Assembly (NCBI GenBank): GCA_937952445.1
Contig: CALGAA010000100.1
Span: 1-12,162, forward strand
Direction of reading: 5' to 3'
DNA: 12,162 nt
Source: an uncultured Bacteroidota bacterium
GTDB taxonomy: Bacteria; Bacteroidota; Bacteroidia; Chitinophagales; Saprospiraceae
Part shown: positions 1 to 7,696 of the stretch, in pieces
Layout of the letters: the number at the start of each line of letters is the position of its first letter
How positions within the stretch are numbered: position 1 is the first letter of the stretch
Translations under genes and position numbers: made by a program
Notes under the pieces: model-generated
Told to the model about the DNA's origin: nothing
The model's database searches: none
Seen by the model: the letters and a program-made list of their open reading frames with translations, nothing else

Positions 1-599
1 GTATCCATCTCCGTTTTGTGATTTATCCAGGCGTCAAGTGGACCAGACCAGAGGTAAAATGCAAATCCAAAAAGGACAATCAACAACATCCAAAGGGCCG
101 GAACGAGCTCCCTTCGTCTGGAAGGCGTCTCTTGTGGCAAGTGGGCGATGGGTACGGAGGCGGAGCGTGGATAGTCATGAAGTGAAGAACCGACCGGATG
201 AAAGGGTAATTCGGGCAGTGATTGGTAATACAGCAGGGTTTCGGCTAAAAAGTCGAGTTGTTCATCATAGGTAAACATTCCAAATTCCCCGAACTTCATC
301 CCAGTCTCCCTGGCCCTTTCCATCAAGGATTGCTCCCACAATTCAACCTGTTGTTGCGCCTTCTGTTCGGATAAGATAAAATAAGTCGCCACCTTACGGA
401 CCAGATTTACATCGGTGTTCATCCGTGGGTCCCGGTTGAAGTAAAAATGTTCGCGGGGAGGGAGGATGCGCTGGCCATTCTCCGACAAATAAGCGCTAAG
501 AAATACTCTTTTAAGTACTCCCTGACCAGTGAGGGCAAGTTTTCCTTCATCCTGAAAAACCACCTGCGCTAACCGAGTAATCTTTTCGAATTGAAACAT
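1..599 (-). CDS. HU-like (CCDC81-type) domain membrane protein, C-terminus cut off by window edge
   Basis: I read 199 residues from the ATG at 597-599, with the frame open to base 1. Residues 20-120 resemble the prokaryotic CCDC81-like HU fold: PPREHFYFN (48-55), a conserved Asn in RMNTDVNLV, an Ala-rich helix, then GMKFGEFGMF (100-109), matching the usual 'PP..FN...N..L...G...iG.F' order. A Pro/Ser/Arg-rich linker (134-164) leads into a single membrane helix (about 166-185, LVPALWMLLIVLFGFAFYLW). In Bacteroidota such proteins often carry a C-terminal SPOR domain that binds denuded peptidoglycan; here that part lies outside the window, so a SPOR domain is only an expectation. No Shine-Dalgarno site precedes the ATG. 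A near-consensus -7 (TAAATTCG, minus strand, 604-611) sits so close that the mRNA would be almost leaderless. It is divergent from hemL. The domain call is from motif pattern only. Confidence 0.7.
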   Translation of the reverse strand, partial: MFQFEKITRLAQVVFQDEGKLALTGQGVLKRVFLSAYLSENGQRILPPREHFYFNRDPRMNTDVNLVRKVATYFILSEQKAQQQVELWEQSLMERARETGMKFGEFGMFTYDEQLDFLAETLLYYQSLPELPFHPVGSSLHDYPRSASVPIAHLPQETPSRRRELVPALWMLLIVLFGFAFYLWSGPLDAWINHKTEMD

Positions 600-603
600 A
601 GAA

Positions 604-652
604 CGAATTTAGCTATATTATCCTCATTGTCGCAACACTTCTATTATATTTG
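604..652. promoter_or_regulatory. Divergent promoter region between the HU-like gene and hemL
   Basis: On the plus strand TATATTTG (645-652) matches the Bacteroidota -7 consensus TAnnTTTG exactly. An upstream TTG (627-629) could be the -33 element, but the 15-base spacing is shorter than usual. Transcription would begin about 657-660, giving hemL a leader of only 10-15 bases. On the minus strand TAAATTCG (604-611) is one base off consensus, with a TTG about 21 bases upstream. The two promoters would overlap within 50 bases. The consensus is established for the phylum; the assignment here is inference. Confidence 0.45.
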
Positions 653-670
653 TGAAAATTCAAACAGGAC

Positions 671-1969
671 ATGGAATATTCGCGTAAACGGTCAAAACAG
701 CTTTTCGAAGAGTCACAGAAACTGTTTCCCGGTGGGGTTCACAGCCCGGTCAGAGCCTTCAAATCTGTGGGTGGTACGCCCATTTTTATGGACCGGGGCG
801 ATGGATCTGAACTCACAGATGTGGACGGAAACAAGTACATCGATTTCTGCAACAGTTGGGGTCCACTGATCCTTGGCCACAAGCATCCAAGGGTTATCTC
901 GATGGTTCGGGAAACGATCGAAAAAGGACTTACATTTGGAACACCTCATTCCCTGTCTTATGAATTGGGGAAAACCATCATAGAACATCACCGATACATC
1001 GAAATGATCCGGTTTGTGAGTTCCGGCACCGAAGCCGTCATGTCAGCGATACGACTTGCCCGTGGAGTAACCGGAAAAAATAAAATCATAAAATTCGAGG
1101 GCTGCTACCATGGTCATGCGGACTCCCTTCTGGTAAAGGCAGGGTCCGGATTGGCAACATTGGGGACCTCCACTTCAGCTGGAATCCCGCCGGCATTTAT
1201 CGGTGAGACCATCGTCCTTCCACTAGCAGATCCCGAAATTCTTGTAGAAACGATCCAAAAACACAAAGACGACCTGGCTGCGGTCATTGTAGAGCCGATA
1301 CCTGCCAATAATGGCCTCCTGGTGCAGGATGCTGAATACCTGCAATTGATGCGGGATGTCACTCAACAAAATGATGTTTTACTAATCTGGGATGAAGTTA
1401 TTTCCGGATTCCGGGTAGGATTTGAGGGAGCCGCCGGATACTATCAGATCCAACCAGACATTCTGACGTTTGGAAAAATTGTCGGCGGAGGCATGCCTGT
1501 AGGTGCTTACGCTGCTTCCCGGGACATCATGTCCCATGTGGCTCCTGTGGGGGATGTATACCAGGCTGGTACTCTTTCAGCCAACCCGGTCAGCATGGCC
1601 GCAGGACTCGCTACCTTGCAGGAATGTATGATTCCTGGCTTTTATGAAGAAATGGAAGATAAAACGCACTATTTGGTCCAGGGCATCGAAAACGCGTTTA
1701 AGACGACCGGATTTAATGCCCGAATCCAATCCATCGCGTCGATCTTTTGGCTCACATTTGGAGAAGGTAGGGTTCAAAAAGCCAGCGACATCGACAGTTC
1801 CACCATGGATATGTACAAAAAACTTCACCTGCACCTGTTGGAAAACGGCATTTACTTTGGACCGTCAGGTTACGAGGTAGGTTTTATCTCCGCTGCGCAT
1901 ACGCTTGCTGATCTGGATAAAACCATCGATGTGATACAAACCGGGATTCGGAAATTCAACCAGGCGTAA
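671..1969 (+). CDS. hemL: Glutamate-1-semialdehyde 2,1-aminomutase
   Basis: This PLP enzyme converts glutamate-1-semialdehyde to 5-aminolevulinate, the last step of the C5 route to haem and other tetrapyrroles, in the cytoplasm. The 432-residue length is normal for the family. Class-III aminotransferase landmarks are all present: PGGVHSPVRAF (20-30), the cofactor-phosphate motif SSGTEA (117-122), CYHGHAD (145-151), WDEVISGFRVG (240-250) with the PLP-contacting Asp241, and FGKIVGGGMPVGAY (267-280) with Schiff-base Lys269, then GTLSANP further on. The start is at the ATG just after 'caggac', which places PGGVHSP at the usual distance from the N-terminus. It stands alone: the gene before is divergent and the gene after is convergent, and no other hem gene is visible. 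Its presence implies that the organism makes 5-aminolevulinate by the C5 rather than the Shemin (ALA synthase) route. Confidence 0.97.
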   Translation: MEYSRKRSKQLFEESQKLFPGGVHSPVRAFKSVGGTPIFMDRGDGSELTDVDGNKYIDFCNSWGPLILGHKHPRVISMVRETIEKGLTFGTPHSLSYELGKTIIEHHRYIEMIRFVSSGTEAVMSAIRLARGVTGKNKIIKFEGCYHGHADSLLVKAGSGLATLGTSTSAGIPPAFIGETIVLPLADPEILVETIQKHKDDLAAVIVEPIPANNGLLVQDAEYLQLMRDVTQQNDVLLIWDEVISGFRVGFEGAAGYYQIQPDILTFGKIVGGGMPVGAYAASRDIMSHVAPVGDVYQAGTLSANPVSMAAGLATLQECMIPGFYEEMEDKTHYLVQGIENAFKTTGFNARIQSIASIFWLTFGEGRVQKASDIDSSTMDMYKKLHLHLLENGIYFGPSGYEVGFISAAHTLADLDKTIDVIQTGIRKFNQA

Positions 1970-2095
1970 CCTTCTATAGCATCCTGTCTTTCATAATTTT
2001 CAGGTGAGGACGTACGCCCGTATAAAGTAACTACTTCCATGCACTGCCATCAAGCAGAAGCAGGAAGAACATCAACTTATCTATATAATTGGAAA

Positions 2096-3487
2096 TCAGG
2101 AAACGGTGCTGCTTCGTCTCCGTTTACGGGTTTTAAAAATTTCCAATACTTCTTTTTCAGTCATGAAACCCAGGTCCTGGAACTGACTGACTACGAATTT
2201 CTTGATGTCCTGATAATCTTTACCTCGTTTGTAGGTGTATACTTTTAGGAATTTCTTGATCAATTTTACGCAGGCATGTTTGATTTCCTGGTTAAATTGC
2301 TGGTTATCAAACATATTGATGTAAATCGTCATCAATTTACTCAATTCAAAGTAGGCTGGATAATCTTCCGGATTGATGTTTTTGAGCTCTTCAGCAAAAT
2401 ATTTGTAAATGACCAATCGCAAAGCCTCATTGAAGTCTGATAATCCTTCGTGCCGATTGTATTCATTGCGTATTTCCTCGATCGTCACTTCAGAACCCAG
2501 ACCGTGTTCTTTAATGACGTATTGGAGATAATAAAATTTATAGAAATCATCTTTCGGATCATCGGGCAGGAGTTCAAACAGGCGCACAAATGAATCTACA
2601 CCTACTTTAATGTCGCTCTTCATTAACCGTTCCAGAAAATAGAAGTGCTTTTCGTAAAACTCTTCATTTTGACGAAGTTCAGCGTATATATTGCCGATGC
2701 GTTTACGGTACTGTTCCTCGAATTCGATAAAATGAGCGCTCAATCCGAGGATATTAATGTACTCCTGGGGCATTTGCAGATCCTTATTCTCCAGAAACTC
2801 GATCAATTCTTTCTCAAAAGAGGAATTGTCGAGTTCGTACTTAATTCTAAACTTGAGAAAATCGAGGAATTGCCGGTAGCTTGCTTTCAATTCGATCGCA
2901 TTGTCCGGAAATTCGATGGTATAAAAATTATAACCTTCAAATTGCTTTCGGTATTTTTTGTACTCGATTTCGCGATTCTGTTTTTGCCACAACTCATCCG
3001 ACTGCAGGTTGCGCAAATAATTGACCACTCTTTTGTTTTGAATACCATTGATAAAAGAAGTCGTCCATATATCACTGTTCAAAGCGAATCCAATTTGAAC
3101 GGTCTGACCGATCCGATTCTTGATAAAATCAAAATAAACCGATTCGCAAATGAAGGTCAGAATATCCCGGAATGCTGGTTGGGGACGGATGTATTTTAAG
3201 TCATCATCCAGAGCTCCACGCAACACAGAATACCCCAATATCCTTGGGAGGAACAAACCTTCAAGCCTACTGTCCAAAATCGACTGTTCCAACGAAAGCA
3301 ATTGTAAAGGATCGTTATTCGCCACTTTATTATACAACTCCTGAATCTCGGGTTCAAATGTATCCACTAACGCTTTGTAATCGGACTCCTCTTCGGTGTC
3401 CAAATACGTAGCAAGTAAATCGGATTCCTGGATTGAATTTTTAATTTCCTCCATTTCTTCCTGATAATGCGGACTCAGTGGTTTCAT
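2096..3487 (-). CDS. Unrecognised 463-residue cytoplasmic helical protein
   Basis: I do not recognise a family. The protein has no signal peptide and no membrane segment. It is rich in Glu, Lys, Phe, Tyr and Leu with long amphipathic stretches, which suggests an all-helical, perhaps repeat-like (TPR/HEAT-style) fold, but no clear repeat unit is visible. The N-terminal 60 residues are acidic (EEMEEIKNSIQESD, DTEEESD). Residues 62-135 (LLSLEQSILDSRLEGLFLPR onward) look the most conserved-like. The C-terminus ends in a basic patch (KTRKRRRSS) that could contact nucleic acid. Uniform codon use and 463 uninterrupted codons support a real gene. It starts at an ATG 120 bases downstream of rpsP, beyond a terminator hairpin, so it probably has its own promoter; TATATTTA at 3514-3521 (minus strand) is an imperfect -7 candidate. 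It converges with hemL. Confidence 0.85.
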   Translation of the reverse strand: MKPLSPHYQEEMEEIKNSIQESDLLATYLDTEEESDYKALVDTFEPEIQELYNKVANNDPLQLLSLEQSILDSRLEGLFLPRILGYSVLRGALDDDLKYIRPQPAFRDILTFICESVYFDFIKNRIGQTVQIGFALNSDIWTTSFINGIQNKRVVNYLRNLQSDELWQKQNREIEYKKYRKQFEGYNFYTIEFPDNAIELKASYRQFLDFLKFRIKYELDNSSFEKELIEFLENKDLQMPQEYINILGLSAHFIEFEEQYRKRIGNIYAELRQNEEFYEKHFYFLERLMKSDIKVGVDSFVRLFELLPDDPKDDFYKFYYLQYVIKEHGLGSEVTIEEIRNEYNRHEGLSDFNEALRLVIYKYFAEELKNINPEDYPAYFELSKLMTIYINMFDNQQFNQEIKHACVKLIKKFLKVYTYKRGKDYQDIKKFVVSQFQDLGFMTEKEVLEIFKTRKRRRSSTVS

Positions 3488-3523
3488 AAATATTGCATTT
3501 CTGATGTTAACATTAAATATAGC

Positions 3524-3554
3524 AAAAACCCGGTAGAAATCCTACCAGGTTTTT
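3524..3554 (-). terminator. Hairpin terminator after rpsP, possibly bidirectional
   Basis: AAAAACC (3524-3530) pairs with GGTTTTT (3548-3554), then a C/A mismatch, then GGTAG (3532-3536) pairs with CTACC (3542-3546) around a 5-base loop. Read on the minus strand, the stem ends in a run of five T, as expected for an intrinsic terminator, and lies 53 bases after the rpsP stop. The A-run on the other side means it could also act on plus-strand transcripts. It separates rpsP from the 463-residue gene. Confidence 0.7.
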
Positions 3555-3606
3555 CTCCAGGTCAGTCGAATTGACTTTATAAAAGGTCCATATTTCAGTA
3601 AAGCCA

Positions 3607-4059
3607 CTATTCCTCTTCTGAGGATGCTTCAGCAGCAGGAGCTGCTTGTGGTGCTTTACCAAAAATCGAAATATGGTGATCTCGTTTTTCTTGTTCGGTC
3701 TTCTCAAACCGTGCCGCTACTTTTTCCTCTTTTGCTGAAACAAACTCCTGATATTTTTGATCTGCTACTTCCTGATCAAAAGCCCCTTTGCGAACACCCC
3801 GGAGCAGATGTCGACGGTACAACACCCCTTTAAACTTCAGTATTGCCTTTACCGTATCGGATGGCAACGCACCATTTTCCAACCAGTACAAGGCTCTTTC
3901 AGAATCCAAATGAATTGTAGCCGGGGAAGTCATCGGATTGTAAGTCCCTATTTTCTCAATAAACTTACCATCCCTTGGCGACCTTACATTCGCTGCAACG
4001 ATGTGATAAAATGGCTTCTTTTTGCGTCCTTTTCGCTGTAATCGTAATTTAACAGACAT
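3607..4059 (-). CDS. rpsP: 30S ribosomal protein S16
   Basis: S16 is an assembly protein of the small ribosomal subunit that binds 16S rRNA. Residues 1-80 hold the conserved core: MSVKLRLQRKGRKKKPFYHI, VAANVRSPRDGKFIEKIGTYNP, then ALYWLENGALPSDTVKAIL. Residues 81-150 form a charged tail ending in an Ala/Pro/Glu-rich stretch (APQAAPAAEASSEEE). The length of 150 is longer than the roughly 80-residue E. coli protein but fits the extended S16 common in Bacteroidota. The start is the ATG at 4057-4059, giving the canonical N-terminus. In many bacteria rimM and trmD follow rpsP; here a terminator and an unrelated-looking gene follow instead. A consensus -7 element lies 70 bases upstream, so it appears to be transcribed alone. 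Confidence 0.97.
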   Translation of the reverse strand: MSVKLRLQRKGRKKKPFYHIVAANVRSPRDGKFIEKIGTYNPMTSPATIHLDSERALYWLENGALPSDTVKAILKFKGVLYRRHLLRGVRKGAFDQEVADQKYQEFVSAKEEKVAARFEKTEQEKRDHHISIFGKAPQAAPAAEASSEEE

Positions 4060-4129
4060 TCAATTTATAATTAAAATGACATAATCACCTATCTATTCCG
4101 ACACGGCGGATAACAGGCTTTAACGGGCG

Positions 4130-4137
4130 CAAATATA
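4130..4137 (-). promoter_or_regulatory. -7 promoter element for rpsP
   Basis: On the minus strand this reads TATATTTG, an exact match to the Bacteroidota -7 consensus TAnnTTTG. It lies in the 109-base gap between the TonB-receptor stop and the rpsP start, and would give a leader of about 65 bases. I see no clear TTG -33 element at the expected distance. Confidence 0.55.
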
Positions 4138-4168
4138 CGACATTTTTATTTAATCTCATCTATATCTA

Positions 4169-6694
4169 TTAGAATTCAAACCTCAATTTTAAATTTATCC
4201 GCCGGGAGGTGAGGTTGTTCTTGACCGAGTACTGAACGTTATCGATCGCCTTGATCCAGGTGACAGAAGCCGTATTCGCCACCTGCAACAAATTGAAAAC
4301 TTCCAGGCTTATCCAGGCATTCTCAGCAAACCGAAACGGATTATTGGGTCGCCTGGTTATCCAGGCCCGGTCCCACAACTGCGCAGAAAATCCGGCATCC
4401 ATCCGGTAATAAATCTTATGCCGGAAAGGATTCCGCAAAATGATGTTTTCATCGGGGGTTCCAAAAGGAAGACCTGACCCAAAATTGAGACTGAGATGAA
4501 TTTTAAAATTTTCATTTTGAGGTAAATAATCCTGAAAAAAGATGGAAGCTGTCACCCGCTGGTCGGTAGGCCGGGGCACATATTCTGTTTCTTCAAAATT
4601 GCCGATCCCTTCCAGGAGTTTTTGATGTTCGATCCCGTCCCATTTTTCAATTGCTTTTAAAAAGGAAAGGTTGATCCAACTTTCCGCACCAGGCACCAGC
4701 TCCCCATTGAGTCTGAAATCGATCCCCATCACATGGCCGAAGGCCAGATTGTCACCGTAATACCGAATTCGTACGTTGTTGACATCGTAAGGGATCAGGT
4801 CAGACAATTTTTTATAATACGCCTCGGTGGTGAAACGCATCTTTGACTTGAGTTTTTCCCAATAAAAGTCAGTGCTGTAGCCCAGTACCACGTGGGTTGA
4901 TTTCTGGGCCCTGATGTCCGTATTGAGTGTGCCATCCAGTTGGCGAAATTCCCTGTAAAAAGGTGGTTGATAATACAATCCTGCAGCCAATCGAAATACC
5001 TGATTATCCCGTCTACCCAGGGGTCTGTACACAATCTGTCCGCGGGGAGATATATTCAATTCTTCATTCCACGTCCAGTATGACGCGCGGACGCCTCCTT
5101 CAAAAGTCCACAGGGATTTACCCGAATTTCGTATATTATAAGCCTCCATAAAGTAGGCTTCCAATCGCTGAGACGAAAGCTCATTCCTTGATTTGTAATT
5201 GTACGCCAATTGAACCTCTTCTCCATTATAAGGTAGAGAGTACCCTGCAGAATCTATCCGCTCCCATTCATTGAGCCGGTCCCGGATGTCTTCGTGCTGA
5301 AATTTTAGTCCCCATTGCAAAAAATGGCTTTGGTCCGGCCCCGAACTGGAAAAGATATTTTTCTCCAACCCTCCTTTGATTTCAAAATTGGAGACATTGG
5401 AAAGCAATAGATTGCGTACGTATTGATGCTGAATCCCTTCACCCACCAATGCAATGGCCTCACCCTGATTTTCAGCGCCGATGGAAGTTTCAATCTGACT
5501 CAAATTGTACGTACTCAGGATATCAAAATTTTCGGCTTCGGCCGATTGATAAGTCGATGCCAAAAATTTGAGAAAAAAGGGATTTTTATTCTGAGGTGGA
5601 AGATAGGTCATGGAAACACCAGCCATGGCTGTTTCAAACTTATCTCTTTCCGCACCGGTAAAGGACGATGTGAGATTAAGTGTAAAATCGATCAAACCAG
5701 AAGCGGTAGATCTCGTCTGCGGTTCAAAATCAAAAACCGATCGGTTGTAATTCAACAACAGACCAGCCTGCCACGATTCATTGAGGTCGAAAGTCAGGTA
5801 GGATTGCACATCAGCAAATTTGGGAAGATACTCCCCTTTTACATCCAGTGTATTGAGGAGGTAAGCCGTTGAACGATATCGTCCCCCTACCAGGTAGCGG
5901 AATTTTCTATACTGAGAATCCCCGAGAGATTTACTGCCTTCCATATGGGCACTAGCACCGAGCAAGCTGAGCTCAGCTGAATAAGCAGCCGTATCCGGTC
6001 GTTTGTATTTTATATCAAGCACCGAGGACATTTTATCTCCGTACCGCACGGAAAAACCTCCCGAGGAAAACGAAATGTCGCGGATCAAATCAGGATTGGG
6101 AAATGACAAACCTTCCTGTTGACCACTCCTGATCAACTGAGGACGATATATTTGAAAATCATTTACATACACCAGGTTCTCATCGTAGTTGCCACCGCGC
6201 ACATTGTACTGGCTACTCAATTCACCACCTGTCCCACCACTGACTCCCAGTGCAATGTGAGGTAAAATGTTCTCGAGATTCCCGGTTACGGAAGGCAATA
6301 ATTTAATTTCGGAAACATCTTCCACGATCATACCCGGCTGTTGGGAAATCGTACTCTGGACCACAACTTCCAGATCGGATACAGCAGGTACCAGTTCGAC
6401 GTTTAGAGCGAGGTGCTCGTCAACGGTAGAATGTGAAATCGGATAGGTAGCACGTTTATAGCCGACCCGTGAAATCACCAAAACGGTATCTTTATCCGAG
6501 GTAAAGCTAAGGGAAAATGCACCTTGATCATTAGTGGTATAGGCTGTTGTACTTCCTTCGAGATACACCAACACATCCGATAAAGTCACATCTTCCACCG
6601 GATCGGTTACGAATCCATCCACGGTTATCACACCCTGGGACCACAGGTGACTCGAAAAGACAACCATCAGTAAACAGGTAAACCTATACTTCAT
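4169..6694 (-). CDS. TonB-dependent outer-membrane receptor with carboxypeptidase-regulatory-like N-domain
   Basis: This is an 841-residue outer-membrane beta-barrel that would take up a ligand using TonB/ExbBD energy; the substrate cannot be told from sequence. A signal peptide (1-19) ends at LWSQ/G. Residues 23-103 form a CarboxypepD_reg-like Ig-type domain (GFVTDPVEDVTLSDVLVYLE, DQGAFSLSF, ISRVGYKR). The plug (about 121-232) contains the typical SQYNVRGGNYDENLVYVNDF and SFSSGGFSVRYGDKMSSVLD motifs. The remainder is the barrel, ending in the outer-membrane signature ..LKLRFEF with a terminal Phe. No SusD partner lies nearby, so this is not a SusC/D glycan locus. The first 11 bases overlap the end of rpe and no Shine-Dalgarno site is visible, which suggests translational coupling and co-transcription with rpe. 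The start is the only sensible one because it yields an intact signal peptide. Confidence 0.93.
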   Translation of the reverse strand: MKYRFTCLLMVVFSSHLWSQGVITVDGFVTDPVEDVTLSDVLVYLEGSTTAYTTNDQGAFSLSFTSDKDTVLVISRVGYKRATYPISHSTVDEHLALNVELVPAVSDLEVVVQSTISQQPGMIVEDVSEIKLLPSVTGNLENILPHIALGVSGGTGGELSSQYNVRGGNYDENLVYVNDFQIYRPQLIRSGQQEGLSFPNPDLIRDISFSSGGFSVRYGDKMSSVLDIKYKRPDTAAYSAELSLLGASAHMEGSKSLGDSQYRKFRYLVGGRYRSTAYLLNTLDVKGEYLPKFADVQSYLTFDLNESWQAGLLLNYNRSVFDFEPQTRSTASGLIDFTLNLTSSFTGAERDKFETAMAGVSMTYLPPQNKNPFFLKFLASTYQSAEAENFDILSTYNLSQIETSIGAENQGEAIALVGEGIQHQYVRNLLLSNVSNFEIKGGLEKNIFSSSGPDQSHFLQWGLKFQHEDIRDRLNEWERIDSAGYSLPYNGEEVQLAYNYKSRNELSSQRLEAYFMEAYNIRNSGKSLWTFEGGVRASYWTWNEELNISPRGQIVYRPLGRRDNQVFRLAAGLYYQPPFYREFRQLDGTLNTDIRAQKSTHVVLGYSTDFYWEKLKSKMRFTTEAYYKKLSDLIPYDVNNVRIRYYGDNLAFGHVMGIDFRLNGELVPGAESWINLSFLKAIEKWDGIEHQKLLEGIGNFEETEYVPRPTDQRVTASIFFQDYLPQNENFKIHLSLNFGSGLPFGTPDENIILRNPFRHKIYYRMDAGFSAQLWDRAWITRRPNNPFRFAENAWISLEVFNLLQVANTASVTWIKAIDNVQYSVKNNLTSRRINLKLRFEF

Positions 6695-7364
6695 ACGAAG
6701 GTATGTTGCCGAGGGATTTCAATTGATGTATGGTTGCCGCGGGATCTTTCGAACCAAAAACCGAACTTCCCGCCACAAGTACGTCAGCACCTGCTTCCAT
6801 AATCTTACCGGCATTTTGTAGCCCTACCCCCCCGTCGACCTCGATCAAAGCTCTGGAATTTCGATCCATCAACAACTGACGCAATTGACGAATTTTATAC
6901 AACGATTCGAATATAAATTTTTGGCCTCCAAATCCGGGATTAACGGACATAATCAACACGAGGTCAAGATCTTCCACGATATGTTCCAGCACGGATACAG
7001 GCGTATGGGGATTGATTGCCACACCTGCTTTCACTCCCAGATCTTTGATTTGTTGGATATTGCGATGCAAATGAGGGCACGCCTCAAAATGAACCGTAAT
7101 CGTATCCGCTCCTGCCTTCGCAAATGCAGGGACATATTTATCCGGCTCCTCGATCATAAGATGGACATCCATCGGCTTTTCCAACACTTTTCCCACTTGT
7201 TCGACAATCATCATCCCAAAGGATATATTGGGAACAAACCGACCATCCATAATATCCATATGCAGCCAATCGGCATCACTTTGTTCGATTAGTTCAATAG
7301 CCCTGGTTAAATTGGTAAAATCAGCTGCCAACAAGGAAGGGGCAACGATTGGATTTTTTATCAT
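6684..7364 (-). CDS. rpe: Ribulose-phosphate 3-epimerase
   Basis: This enzyme interconverts D-ribulose 5-phosphate and D-xylulose 5-phosphate in the non-oxidative pentose phosphate pathway. It is a metal-dependent TIM barrel in the cytoplasm. The 226-residue length is normal. Visible landmarks: APSLLAADF (8-16), LHMDIMDGRFVPN (34-46) with metal ligand His35 and catalytic Asp37, DVHLM (66-70) with metal ligand His68, MSVNPGFGGQKF (139-150), EVDGGV (175-180) with catalytic Asp177, and the phosphate-binding VAGSSVF (197-203). The start ATG at 7362-7364 directly precedes the conserved APSLLAADF. It is the first gene of a two-gene unit with the overlapping TonB receptor, and a consensus -7 element lies about 100 bases upstream. 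Confidence 0.97.
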   Translation of the reverse strand: MIKNPIVAPSLLAADFTNLTRAIELIEQSDADWLHMDIMDGRFVPNISFGMMIVEQVGKVLEKPMDVHLMIEEPDKYVPAFAKAGADTITVHFEACPHLHRNIQQIKDLGVKAGVAINPHTPVSVLEHIVEDLDLVLIMSVNPGFGGQKFIFESLYKIRQLRQLLMDRNSRALIEVDGGVGLQNAGKIMEAGADVLVAGSSVFGSKDPAATIHQLKSLGNIPSYEV

Positions 7365-7451
7365 ATCAATTGGATTTGCATTTGTTATAACTACTAACTT
7401 TCAAGATAAATTGAGCTCCGGTCTAAATATTTTCCCCATCTGCCACAACTT

Positions 7452-7469
7452 TATCTTTCGGCAAAGATA
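7452..7469. promoter_or_regulatory. Palindrome carrying the rpe -7 element
   Basis: TATCTTTCGGCAAAGATA is an inverted repeat with 7-base arms and a 4-base centre. Its right half, read on the minus strand, is TATCTTTG, an exact TAnnTTTG -7 element placed correctly for rpe, giving a leader of about 90 bases. Its left half on the plus strand is TATCTTTC, one base off consensus. It could be a pair of back-to-back promoters, or an operator overlapping the rpe promoter. No -33 element at good spacing was found on either strand. Confidence 0.45.
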
Positions 7470-7526
7470 GAGATTATCAAATTTCCGATTACTCTGGATT
7501 TCATTATCTTGAGGGAAGTAATCGAT

Positions 7527-7673
7527 ATGGCAGCGAACGATCCGTTTCATCAAAGGAAGGATGGAGACGGAAAATCAACTCCAGTCAGAGGATTGACCAG
7601 AGGAGGGAAATCCCGTAAGAAACTGACATTCGGTAAGCTGGGCTTCAATTCAACACTGGAATTAAAATTTTGA
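7527..7673 (+). CDS. Possible small basic protein, 48 residues
   Basis: An ATG at 7527-7529 opens 48 codons ending in TGA. The product is strongly basic in its middle part (VRGLTRGGKSRKKLTFGKLG, residues 20-39), begins MAANDPFHQRKDGDG and ends NSTLELKF. It has no membrane segment or signal peptide. A purine-rich GAGGGAAG lies 8 bases upstream of the ATG, an unusually good ribosome-binding site for this window. Codon choice resembles that of the neighbouring genes and it sits on the same strand, 45 bases before the coiled-coil gene. I do not recognise the family. The Arg/Lys/Gly content would suit a nucleic-acid- or ribosome-binding small protein, but this is inference; the ORF could be chance. 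Confidence 0.45.
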   Translation: MAANDPFHQRKDGDGKSTPVRGLTRGGKSRKKLTFGKLGFNSTLELKF

Positions 7674-7696
7674 ACAGGTTCAAACGTTTACAATTG
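7669..7696 (+). promoter_or_regulatory. Candidate promoter for the coiled-coil gene
   Basis: TTTG (7669-7672) and TACAATTG (7689-7696, one base off TAnnTTTG) are separated by 16 bases, slightly short of the usual -33/-7 spacing. Transcription would start about 20 bases before the ATG at 7719. It overlaps the end of the possible small gene. The match is imperfect. Confidence 0.3.

Noticed and set aside
1970..2095. Possible terminator between convergent hemL and the 463-residue gene
   Set aside because: The best pairing (CTTCC near 2034 with GGAAG near 2063) has a long loop, few base pairs and no T-run. No credible hairpin terminator is visible here.
2645..3199. 184-codon plus-strand open frame
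   Set aside because: It lies entirely inside the 463-residue minus-strand gene and is a shadow of its codon use; the product has no domain logic.
4088..4117. Imperfect hairpin in the rpsP leader that might be an autoregulatory site
   Set aside because: Only the CCG/CGG and CCT/AGG ends pair well, with mismatches between. It is too weak to claim without comparison to other genomes.
5423..5872. 149-codon plus-strand open frame
   Set aside because: It is antisense within the barrel region of the TonB-dependent receptor; a shadow frame.
7671..7682. Short inverted repeat TGAACAGGTTCA
   Set aside because: Five-base arms and a single occurrence; no basis to call it an operator.
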